15,074 bases of DNA from Cerioporus squamosus. Lineage: Eukaryota; Basidiomycota; Agaricomycetes; Polyporales; Polyporaceae. Below are positions 1-7,652 of this stretch, piece by piece. The notes beneath the pieces are model-generated. The model ran no database searches and was not told where the DNA came from. It saw only the letters and a program-made list of their open reading frames with translations. Location of the stretch: NCBI GenBank assembly GCA_022592435.1, contig JABYQS010000708.1:1-15074 (forward strand), in the 5' to 3' direction. A program made the position numbers and the translations under genes. The first letter of the stretch is position 1. Each line of letters starts with the position of its first letter.

Positions 1-1
1 C

Positions 2-352
2 GACTGGGATTCTGATGTCGAGATCATCCCAGATGACGCCAGCAGTAGTTCTCAGGATAGCGGAGGCTCCACCACCGACTTCTATGCGCGAGCTGGTCTA
101 CAGCGCCCAGATCGAACTGGGTCAGCAGACGAGGATGAAGACGATGCTCGCTCAGTCAGTCCCGGTCCTGACGAAGCCGAGGTGGACCGCCGCGGAGTCG
201 AAGACGATGCTGACGACCTTGGCTCGGTGGATGGGCGAGAGTCGGACTGCGAGCTTCAGGATGGGGTTGTCGAGATGGTGGAGAATGTCGAGAAGGATGA
301 GGACTTCCTTATGGACTACGAGTACGAGTTTGAAGGGTTCTCTAGGCTGTAG
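2..352 (+). CDS. C-terminal end of an acidic protein (partial, enters from the left)
   Basis: The frame beginning at base 2 is open to a TAG at 350-352 and gives 116 residues, so the gene starts outside the window. The fragment is extremely rich in Asp, Glu and Ser (for example DEDEDDARSVSPGPDEAEVD) and ends in an aromatic, acidic tail, DFLMDYEYEFEGFSRL. Nearly every codon is compatible with the C/G-ending usage of the clear genes in the window, and the other frames give arginine-rich nonsense, so I prefer this frame. No domain is visible; it could be the disordered tail of a chromatin or transcription-related protein, but that is a guess from composition only. An intron cannot be excluded because there is no upstream context. 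Confidence 0.5.
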   Translation, partial: DWDSDVEIIPDDASSSSQDSGGSTTDFYARAGLQRPDRTGSADEDEDDARSVSPGPDEAEVDRRGVEDDADDLGSVDGRESDCELQDGVVEMVENVEKDEDFLMDYEYEFEGFSRL

Positions 353-843
353 TAGGCTAGTAACCTCGCGCCTCAATAGATCAATAATTGGAACTCCTTC
401 ACCAAGGCAACGGTTCCGTGCCCAACTATTCCACTGGTCTCTGAGACATTCCGGCTGTAGTGCAAAAGCCGGCGTCGGCGTTGTATTATCATTCATGGCC
501 TGCGCAGAGACTGTGCTACCATACGTCCGAAGCGCTGACACAGTGCTATGATACCTCTTCGCCGCCGAAGAGCGCCTCTCATGCGTGCTCATCCTTGGTA
601 AGCGACTACAACATGCCCTCGGACGCCCCGCGTTTTAGTGATGTGGACGAGCTCCGAGCGGTGTCGAGCAGGTGTAGTAGACAGTTTCGCACGTTCGCAT
701 GGCGCACATGTCGGACTCGCGATGCACGTACTTCATGGTCCTGGTCCTGTGGACTGGATCCTCAAAATTGACTCAAAGGCTCAGAAGGAGTATGTGACTA
801 TATATTGACTGGCGTTCAGAGGCTCACAGGAAGCTCACAGACG
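353..843. other. Intergenic stretch with no convincing gene
   Basis: I see no frame here with consistent protein-like composition. Two short perfect inverted repeats occur: CCGGCT/AGCCGG at 451-456 and 467-472, and CTCTTCG/CGAAGAG at 555-561 and 566-572. They lie about 100-220 bases past the stop of the left-hand gene and could fold in its 3' untranslated region. Confidence 0.5.
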
Positions 844-1918
844 TTATCTATGCACTACACAAGCACGGACATAGAAAGGCTCCGTCCAACCGTACGAATA
901 CAATCCAGCATACGCATCGACCAGACCCCACACTCCGGACGCATCAACCTCGTCGTCTGCCTCGATGGGCAGGTGAATTTCCTCCAGCAGCGGGCAAGCC
1001 TGCACCATGCGCTCAAGGATCCCGCGGGGAAGTTCAACGCCTCCCCCCAATCTTGACAATAATGTTACCATCCAGGTGCAACCTCTCCAGCAGCGGCCAC
1101 GCCGACGCCATCGCCCTCAGATCCGCTTTGGAAACAGTCACAGCAACGCTCTTGGAAGCGAGAGACAAGCGAACATCCCTGATGCCGCGGACCTGTAAGA
1201 GTGGCGGCCGCTCGAGCGTGATCGAGGGCCCTCGGATTCCACACACGAACAACGCGAAGACCTCGAGGGCGGACGCGAACTTCGACCGAAGGACGGCACA
1301 AAGATCGCGGAGGCCATCCGCGAGGGCGTCCGTGCGGCACTCGCAGTCTTCAATGCGCAGAGAGCGCAGATGCGGAGACGCGATACGACGGAGGAGGTCT
1401 GTCGTATTCTGTAGCGCCGCGAACTTGTCGTAGAGGTGCAGCTGTCGTAAAGATGCAGCTCAGGGAGAGCGACGAACCCTCCAGCCGCGGCTTCGAGCGC
1501 GGGGTTGCAAGTCGTGCTTTAAAACAAAGCTTCAGGGTCCGCAGATGCTGGAGAGTCGACGGGGGCTGCAGAAGCGCAGCGGAGGACACCGCGTCATGCA
1601 TCGGCTTGAGGAGGTCGATCGTCTCCACACACGCGGAACAACAGTCATGATTCCAGGATCCCGCTCGTTCGAGTGGTACGGAGGTAGTGGGTCAGGTTTG
1701 GGGCGCGGTCGGCGGCGCGGACGAGGAGCGTCTCGACGAATTCCCTGTGCGCATTGTATTTCAGGCTGTCGCGGTGCCAGGAGCAGAGGTAGTGGAAGAT
1801 GATGTGCAGAGATCGGAGGGACGGGTCTAGCAGAGCGAGGAGGTGCGTGTTCCCGGGGGTCTCTTGTATCCATCGCAGTTTCGTGAGCGCGAGACGGGAT
1901 GCCGTTTCCGCTTGTTAA
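844..1918 (-). pseudogene. Broken F-box/leucine-rich-repeat type gene
   Basis: Successive frames on the minus strand together read like the leucine-rich part of a basidiomycete F-box protein (SCF ubiquitin-ligase adaptor type): LLALLDPSLRSLHIIFHYL, then VETIDLLKPMHDAV and LQHLRTLKL, then SPHLRSLRIEDC, then LRAMASAWPLLERLHLDG, then RMVQACPLLEEIHLPIEAD. The order and spacing of these LRR-like pieces are sensible, but the frame is interrupted. There is a TGA at 1647-1645, a frame change in a GT run near 1626-1633, a one-base shift near 1500, a 17-bp tandem duplication at 1427-1460, and a shift in the C6 run at 1043-1048. No F-box itself is visible: upstream of 1918 the frame meets TAA and resemblance ends, so the N-terminal third is missing or lies beyond an unrecognised intron. 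Family assignment rests on the LRR wording; substrate unknown. Confidence 0.6.
1427..1460. repeat. 17-bp imperfect tandem duplication inside the F-box-like relic
   Basis: Bases 1427-1443 and 1444-1460 are two 17-bp copies differing at two positions. On the minus strand both copies encode an LHLYD-like piece. Because 17 is not a multiple of three, the duplication shifts the reading frame exactly where the LRR reading changes frame. Confidence 0.8.
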
Positions 1919-2160
1919 GCCAAGAACTCAATAGCATTCGTGCGGACTATTGCGTCGGCTGTCGTATGCTTTCGCGGAAGGAACGCGGGCAGAGAGCATG
2001 TCACAACCAACCTCAACTGATCTGCGAGCCTAAGACAAAGTGAGCGCAGAGAGATTCAAGGAGCAACATCATATGGTACTCACCTTCCCGTGCGCTTTGC
2101 AGCCTCGTTCGCCTAGCTACATCGCGTCGTGCTGATGAATCCAACGAGATACTATTGGAC

Positions 2161-2721
2161 TTAAGATGAAGGCTCTTCGGGTTCTGAGTAGTTGGTGGGC
2201 AAAGGAGCTGGTGGGAACCTGTAGCGCTCAGGACGCGTCTGTGGCGGAGACCACGTGGGTCGTGTCTCAGTGATGGCTTCCTCCTCACCACCACCAGCTC
2301 CTCGAGCTCCGAGTCTCCACCTCTCCCCCATCATCTCCTGGACATGCAGGTACATAATCGCACTGCGCTTTTGTACCATAAGCTGACTACTCGACCTGCC
2401 AGCCAGCAAATTGTCTCTGGGGCTACTTCTGCAGATACTGACCCGTCCCCGGGGCCTGGCCGCCTCAATGTCGCTCTTCCTACGCGCTCGGCTTATCCTG
2501 CAAGCGTAATGCCCGTGCTGTGCCATTGTGTGTATCGCTAAGTCCCCGAGACGTGCTTGTCGGAGGTCGATACTGCAACACAGCAAGTGCTCGCTGTGAT
2601 TTATGATCCTAACGTAAATGAACAGCTGCTCGCCGGCACTTATGCGATCGATGTCAGTAGGCACGGGTGTGCCGGCCAGTTGCAAGTAGACAGCTCGAAC
2701 TAGGGCAGATTGAAACGACAA
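2161..2721 (-). other. Weak open frame of about 186 codons, probably not a gene as it stands
   Basis: The frame opens at a TTG, not an ATG, and ends with TAA at 2163-2161. The last 50 or so residues are Pro/Arg/Glu-rich and somewhat protein-like (ETRPTWSPPQTRPERYRFP), while the first two thirds have no recognisable pattern. It could be the last exon of a small gene or a chance frame in GC-rich DNA. No neighbouring splice signals decided the matter. No function is proposed. Confidence 0.2.
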
Positions 2722-3446
2722 GCCCGGGGTTGGTGGCCCGCGAAGCTCAGGTGATGTCGTCTTTCCCGCACTTGCACAACGATGGTTGACTCCCAGTGAG
2801 AATCGACGCTGTTCTAATATGTTTACCTGTGTTTATATAGTGGCTTCGCAGAGAACACCTGGAAACATATCAGCCACGATCTCTGCACACAATATGGAAC
2901 CGTTTAATATTTACGCACATCCTCGTTCGGTTCCCGTCTGTTTCCATTGGTTCTCATATGTTTCCCTATCATGCAATATGTTTTCATAGCAGCGGACGGA
3001 TCTGCGAACATACAAACACAACCGAGCATATGCACGCCGATGGCCGCACATCCACCGCCACCCCAGCCTCCCGCCCTCGCGCGCGCACCCCCGCGATCTA
3101 CCCTCGCGCGCGCCCCCGCGTCCACCGCTGTCGAGTTGTCCCGCTAGCTTCCCGTCGCGAGCCCATTCGGTGTGTTGCTGTGCCAAGAAGTTCAGATCAA
3201 GAGAGTCCGACCAGACTCGGTCCCAGGGAGAAGTCGCCCAGTGTCGCCGCTCAGAGTAGTCGCCAGCCAAGAGATCCGTGAGCGAAGCTGTCCGCGCCGT
3301 CTGTAGGAGGATGGTGCTGCTGCGAGAGCATCGTGTTCCAGGCCACGTCGGCCAGTTGGGGGCAAGACAGTGTGGTCGCGGAGCAGCTATCCGAAGCTAC
3401 TCGAACTTGTCAGCAACTACGCAGGCGAGCAGTAAAATACTTACCA
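2722..3446. other. Intergenic stretch: AT-richer segment, CpG-rich repeats and a weak minus-strand frame
   Basis: Bases 2810-3000 are relatively AT-rich and contain a 10-bp inverted repeat, GGAAACATAT at 2861-2870 and ATATGTTTCC at 2956-2965, with further ATATGTTT copies nearby. Bases 3070-3125 are very CpG-rich, with two copies of a CCCTCGCGCGCGC(A)CCCCCGCG block. On the minus strand a frame runs from about 3400 down to 2911 and reads plausibly between 3320 and 3130 (for example SLTDLLAGDYSERRHWATSP and AQQHTEWARDGKLAGQL) but has no ATG near its start. It lies just beyond the stop of the 11-exon gene and might be an extra or lost 3' exon or an unrelated relic. Confidence 0.4.
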
Positions 3447-6085
3447 TTACTTTGACGCGGCCTTCCCAGCGGTCCGGTCGTTCATGTAAGCCTGGATCTC
3501 TATGTCAGACAGACAGATTCGAGGTGCATGTGAGCGCGTACCTTGCGAGCTCCAATCGACTTGTCCTTGTACCACTTGTCGAACTCCTCTTCGGTTCCTG
3601 TCGGATTCCTTTCGTGCCAGATTCTCGCACAAGTGGGCCTAGATATGTATTCCGGTTAGTGTAGTGAATGAATTGTACGTTAGAACGCACTTGGGCTTGG
3701 TGTTACTGGGCGATGGCGGCCAGGCACGCTTAGCCGCTGCCTTCTTTGCTTGCCGACCACCACGCTTCTTGCTGGGTTGCTCTGGAGAGTCTTCGGGATC
3801 CTCAGCTGGGTCCACGGGCTTGGGAGCATTCAGTTCAGCCAGCAAGGCCTCGGACGGCGCCGCCGAGGGCTCCTTATCTTTCCAGATGCCGATACTGTAA
3901 CCCAAATGTGGTCAGCTCCACGACCAGATAGATCCCCGCAGACCTTACAGAGGGCTACGGAGCTTGGGCTTGGGTGCCAGCTTAAGCGGGCGTGCAGAGG
4001 ATGTTGCAGGCCCGGACTCAGGCTGGAGCTCGGACGCGGGCGTTCCAGAGCAAACAGAGGTTGCTGCGGGCTCAGGCACAGGCGATGCTATGGGAGACGA
4101 TGTTGCGGGCTCGGGCGCGGGCGATGACGATGTCGCGGGCTCGGGCACGGGCGATGACGATGTTGCGGGCTCGGGTGCGGGCGATGACGATGACGTGGGC
4201 TCGGGTGCGGGCGATGGCGATCTTGCAGCCTCGGGTGCGGGCGATGTTGCGGGCTCGGGCGCACGCGAGGTCGCAGCTTTAGGCGCACTGGCGGTGTGCG
4301 CGGCCTCAGCCTCATGTGCATGTGCGGGTGCGGGTGCGGGTGCGGGTGCGGGTGCGGACTGCACAGGAGCAGGCATTGAGACAGGCTCGCCGGCCTGGAG
4401 GAGAGGGCGTGGTGCGGTGGCAGGTGCAGTCGCCTCGGATAAGTTGTATGTGCTTCGACTTCTATGTTAGTACTTGTTCACTAGATAGAGAGGGTCCATA
4501 CCTGTCCGCGCAGTGCCGCTTGGATGCAGGAGCATCGTCTGCATCGTCGCTGCGTGGGTGCTTGTCAGGCAAAGCGCTGAATGGCGCAAGTTCTTCACCC
4601 ATGAAGAAGTCTTCCTCAGGGGGCATCTGGAACGGGGCATTGTCGAGGGAGGGCCCGTCGTCAGCTTCATTCGTCGGCGCCACGTGCATGGTAGTCCCCG
4701 TTGTTGGTTGCGCTGGAACAATTCCATCAGCGTGTTCACTGACACGAGGGCCAGGGACTTACTACCTTTGGATTTGCCCTTGTTCTTCTTCTTCGGTGGC
4801 GCTAGCAGTGGTGCCTGTGCCTGCAGGGCACTGTCCGCATCCTGGCCATCGATCTCCGCCTTACGCGTTCTGTACCACTGAGGGTAAGTCAAGATGGCAA
4901 AAAGCTCGATCTTCCAGTTGCCATCGGCGAGCAAGAACTCTGGGTACTTCTCTTTCATGTGGCGGTAGTATCTGTCCTGGATGGTGGTCGTGTTGTTATT
5001 CTTCCAACTCCGCGGCGCACTCTTGGTTTTCTTCAGGCCGTTCCAGTAGGAACGCGAGGTGCCTCGGAATTCGGAGACGCGCGAGTCGCTGACGACTTCG
5101 CCCCACGCGTTCGTGAGGAACTTAAAGTTGTGGGTGGGCTCCTTCTTGCCCTTTGCCCTCAGCGCAGCGTCGGTATCGTCGAGGTCCACGTCGTCTTCGA
5201 CTGTGACCTTGTTCTTCTTGGATGGCCGGCCCGGCTTGCGCTTCTCTGCACCTGGCACAGTGGCATCACCGTTGCCGGTCTCTCCGTGGCTGTAGTCGTC
5301 CTTCTCCCAATGTGGGACCTGTGTACCCGCTGGTCAGCCTGCAAAGGCTCACAGACACTGAGTACTTACGTGAGGATAGTTCTTGTGATTCCTAGGGTAC
5401 AGCAAGGGCACTCCTTTCTCATCCACCTCAGGGAAGGCAGACGTGAGGTCAGCATACGTGCCATCGGGGCCGAGCACGGGAGCGGCGCTGCGAGGTGCAG
5501 CCGCCGATCCGGGTACAGCGCTGTGTGGTGCGGGTGCCGATCCCAGAAGGGAGCCCCCTGTGAGCACTGCGAAGCGATTAGCCATACGTCTCTAGAGGGT
5601 CAGGCGCGTGACGTACATGTTCCGGCGTGTGCAGTGGGGGCCGTGTATCCCACATACGCGCTCTGGGCGAAGGCATTTCCCGAAGGGGCGTGCTGGTTGG
5701 ATCTGCGGGATTTTCAGTGCATATATGCGCCCATAATAATCGGCATGATCGACGTACTGCATCTGGGCACTATCCGAGATGGTTAGCCCGGTGTCCATGT
5801 GCGCGTAATTGAAGAAGGGAATTTACTTACCACATGAATGCAAGCGTCTGCTTGAGTTGCTCAAATTCAGCCTGGTTGCGCATGTAGTCCTCCATGGAGA
5901 CGAAACCGACGGAATGTCCTAAAAAGCGCATTGCAGTGATCGCCAAAACCTCGCGAAGATCTCAAACGTACCGTCTGGGGTGCCGAAGCACTCATCATGG
6001 GCGTGTAGTCGGACGGCGACCCAGCCACACTTGCAAAGCCATTCGGTTGGCGAGACGAGCCCGGAGTAAACTGGTTCGGGTGCAT
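3447..6085 (-). CDS. AT-hook, Ala/Pro/Ser-rich protein with an 11-exon gene; function unknown
   Basis: Exons read from the sequence (descending): 6085-5972, 5918-5831, 5769-5758, 5702-5617, 5566-5370, 5318-4763, 4712-4502, 4461-3949, 3894-3691, 3638-3542, 3497-3447. From exon 2 to the TAA all junctions keep frame, with good donors (mostly GTAAGT or GTACGT) and branch sites such as TACTAAC. Features in order: a short helix EFEQLKQTLAFM; a Pro/Ala-rich stretch; an AT-hook core KRKPGRPSKK at 5243-5214; a compact aromatic region from NFKFLTNAWGEVV to LTYPQWY at 5126-4872; a ten-residue SSPAPEPATS repeat region; a basic segment KKRGGRQAKKAAAKR; and WHERNPTGTEEEFDKWYKDK near the end. The aromatic region resembles hypothetical proteins I recall from mushroom genomes. 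The AT-hook suggests DNA binding. Exon 1 is uncertain: the ATG at 6085 follows a CT-rich leader, but its frame does not join exon 2, whereas an ATG at 6200 does (747 residues); starting at 5895 gives 663. Confidence 0.65.
4098..4247. repeat. 30-bp coding minisatellite, about five copies
   Basis: Units begin at 4098, 4128, 4158, 4188 and 4218, each close to GATGTTGCGGGCTCGGGC plus GCGGGCGATGAC. On the minus strand each unit encodes a ten-residue SSPAPEPATS-like repeat in exon 8 of the AT-hook gene. The unit is a multiple of three, so copy-number change would not break the frame. Confidence 0.85.
4324..4357. repeat. GCGGGT hexamer repeat
   Basis: Five to six tandem GCGGGT units lie in the same exon as the 30-bp repeat and encode an alternating Ala-Pro run on the minus strand. 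Frame is preserved because the unit is six bases. Confidence 0.85.
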
Positions 6086-6305
6086 GGTAAGTTGGTTGAG
6101 TTGAGTCGAGAGTGCGGAGATGGCAGAGGTGGTGGTGGGAGGAGGAAGAGGAGGGCGCTCCTTCGTGTCCACGACGCGTGCCAAGAGCGCGTCTGGTCAT
6201 GTGACCACAACACTTAGCGGCTCTCGCGAGGGACTCGGATCCGCCCAAGTCCTACACATCCACGCACCAGCTCCTCCTCTATCCAGACTCTCCGCTCTCT
6301 TTGAC
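6086..6305. promoter_or_regulatory. Divergent promoter between the AT-hook gene and the 6306 gene
   Basis: Two genes point away from this 220-base gap. Each start is preceded on its own strand by a pyrimidine-rich leader: CTCCTCTTCCTCCTCCC... before the minus-strand ATG at 6085, and CTCCTCCTCTATCC...CTCTCTTT before the plus-strand ATG at 6306. Such CT-rich leaders are common in basidiomycete core promoters. At the centre, 6195-6206, is GGTCATGTGACC, a GGTCA/TGACC inverted repeat with a two-base spacer, a plausible site for a dimeric regulator. I see no clear TATA box. If the minus-strand gene instead starts at 6200, this site would be partly coding. Confidence 0.45.
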
Positions 6306-7226
6306 ATGACCGACTGGCTGGAGACTTCCCGCGTGCTGCAGCGGCGGCTCGACGATCTTGTCCTCCCCACGCGTCGCCACACGATGGTCGACGCATGCCT
6401 GGAACACTCCAACACCTTCGCCTGCCTGGCCTGCTTCCTGGCCGGTGCCCCCCACGATGACAACACCGACTACGATACATTGGAGGCCGAGTTTGTTGAG
6501 GCGATGCAGGGGTTTCAGAAGACCTATCAGAAGGTCAGGCAGTGGGAGGACCCGAAGCAGGCAGACGAGGTCGCAGTGAGAGATGAGCCCATCACCCCAT
6601 CCTTGCCAGCTCTGCACTCCTCCACTGCCCCACCCTCCTTCTCTAGTCTCGATGACCTTGGAGACCGTCTTGAGTATGCAGACGACACCCTCGAAGGCAC
6701 AGACGACATGCAAAGCACGGGCTCCGAGGTGCCCTCGGACAAGCAGTGGGATCCAGAGGAGGACTACTACATGCGCGCGCGGGTCTCGCTCATCGCAGAC
6801 CTCGAAGACCCCCTCCTCGAGCAGCTTCAGCAGCCACTCACCGCCTCGCTCATAACCCCACTGCTTGAAGAGCTCACCAGTCCGATGCAAGAGCATCTCG
6901 AAGAGTGCTTGCCTGCGCGACTTGGCACCTCCATCGAGCTGCTTGACAACCTCACGACCTCGCTCACTCAGCACAAACCTTTCCTCGACGCCCTTGCGGA
7001 CCGCCTTTGCTCGTGCAAGGATGCGCCAGCTTCTGCCTCCCATGCCGTGCGACCTGCGCTCGCTTCCGCGCGACCTGCGCTAGCTTCCACCTCCCATGCT
7101 GCGCAACCTGCGCTCCCCATCGTGTCCCCTCTGCACAAGTCCGCGAATGTGTCGCCGAAGAGGGGGAAGTCTGCGCCCGATAGGGCCGCCATGAAGAAGC
7201 CGCGCTTGGATGCCAGGGATACCTGA
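6306..7226 (+). CDS. Unrecognised 306-residue protein with octapeptide repeats and a basic C-terminus
   Basis: The start at 6306 (TTGACATGACC) is chosen because it follows a CT-rich leader; the same frame is open back to 6120, but that part is Gly/Arg-rich and overlaps the divergent promoter. No intron is needed. The N-terminus (MTDWLETSRVLQRRLDDLVL) looks helical, followed by a small Cys-containing segment, HSNTFACLACFLAG. An acidic Ser/Pro-rich middle follows. Residues 169-200 consist of four consecutive eight-residue units that each start with proline: PLLEQLQQ, PLTASLIT, PLLEELTS, PMQEHLEE, then more Leu-rich helix. Near the end are short ALAS-type repeats and a basic cluster, SPKRGKSAPDRAAMKKPR, resembling a bipartite nuclear signal. 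I recognise no family. It lies between the AT-hook gene (divergent) and the transposase (convergent), so it may be an accessory gene of a transposon or a host gene. Confidence 0.55.
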   Translation: MTDWLETSRVLQRRLDDLVLPTRRHTMVDACLEHSNTFACLACFLAGAPHDDNTDYDTLEAEFVEAMQGFQKTYQKVRQWEDPKQADEVAVRDEPITPSLPALHSSTAPPSFSSLDDLGDRLEYADDTLEGTDDMQSTGSEVPSDKQWDPEEDYYMRARVSLIADLEDPLLEQLQQPLTASLITPLLEELTSPMQEHLEECLPARLGTSIELLDNLTTSLTQHKPFLDALADRLCSCKDAPASASHAVRPALASARPALASTSHAAQPALPIVSPLHKSANVSPKRGKSAPDRAAMKKPRLDARDT

Positions 7227-7652
7227 CAGCTCCTCGCACCCCCGCACACCTGCGCGCCCCGATGCGCTTCTTCTCTTGCAGTGTTACCAGTCTCTTGATC
7301 GCTTGCTATGGATGCTGCCTCGTTGTGTACTCTCGCTCGCTCTCAATCGCTTACTTGCTATTCTTACTTAGTCTCCCGCTCGCTAATCGCCAGTCGCTCT
7401 GAATGTAGCTGTATAAATCTGTCACCTTACGGTTTCCTTCTGCAAGTGTATGGGAAAGCATGGCAGACTGAATGACTCTGCATAATATGATGTATTCAAA
7501 CACGCTCCAAGGAGATTATTATACAAATGACCCAAGACTTCTGCACAGCGAGACTATCGTACAATATCGTCAGACTTCTGTAGACCGCAACAGTATGGTA
7601 CAACGGCATTGGACATCTGAGAATGTGAGAGTATTGTACACAGGAGATGGAA
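7227..7652. other. Convergent 3' intergenic region
   Basis: This gap lies between the stops of two convergent genes. It holds CT-rich sequence up to about 7430 and AT-richer sequence after that, including two roughly 37-bp repeats (7535-7571 and 7572-7608). I see no gene. Confidence 0.6.
7535..7608. repeat. Diverged 37-bp tandem repeat downstream of the transposase
   Basis: Both units begin with AGACTTCTG and carry a GTACAA block at the same offset of 25-26 bases; the rest is diverged. A third partial match (AGTATTGTACA) lies near 7630. The distance to the transposase stop is about 45 bases. Confidence 0.4.

Noticed and set aside
15..551. 178-codon plus-strand frame at the left edge
   Set aside because: It overlaps the acidic C-terminal frame and is Arg/Ser/Trp-rich with no protein-like pattern; it continues past that gene's stop only by chance.
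451..572. Two hairpins as transcription terminators
   Set aside because: Stem-loop terminators of this type belong to bacteria; in this eukaryotic setting they are only local inverted repeats.
853..860. CACTACAC and other CACTA or TAGTG strings as element termini
   Set aside because: CACTA also occurs near 12359, 13187 and 14799 and TAGTG near 457, 634, 2840 and 3658, but no CACTA on the left pairs with TAGTG on the right with matching inner sequence or a target duplication around the transposase.
4316..5092. 258-codon plus-strand frame, and 4959-5786 plus-strand frame of 275 codons
   Set aside because: Both run antisense through well-supported exons and introns of the AT-hook gene.
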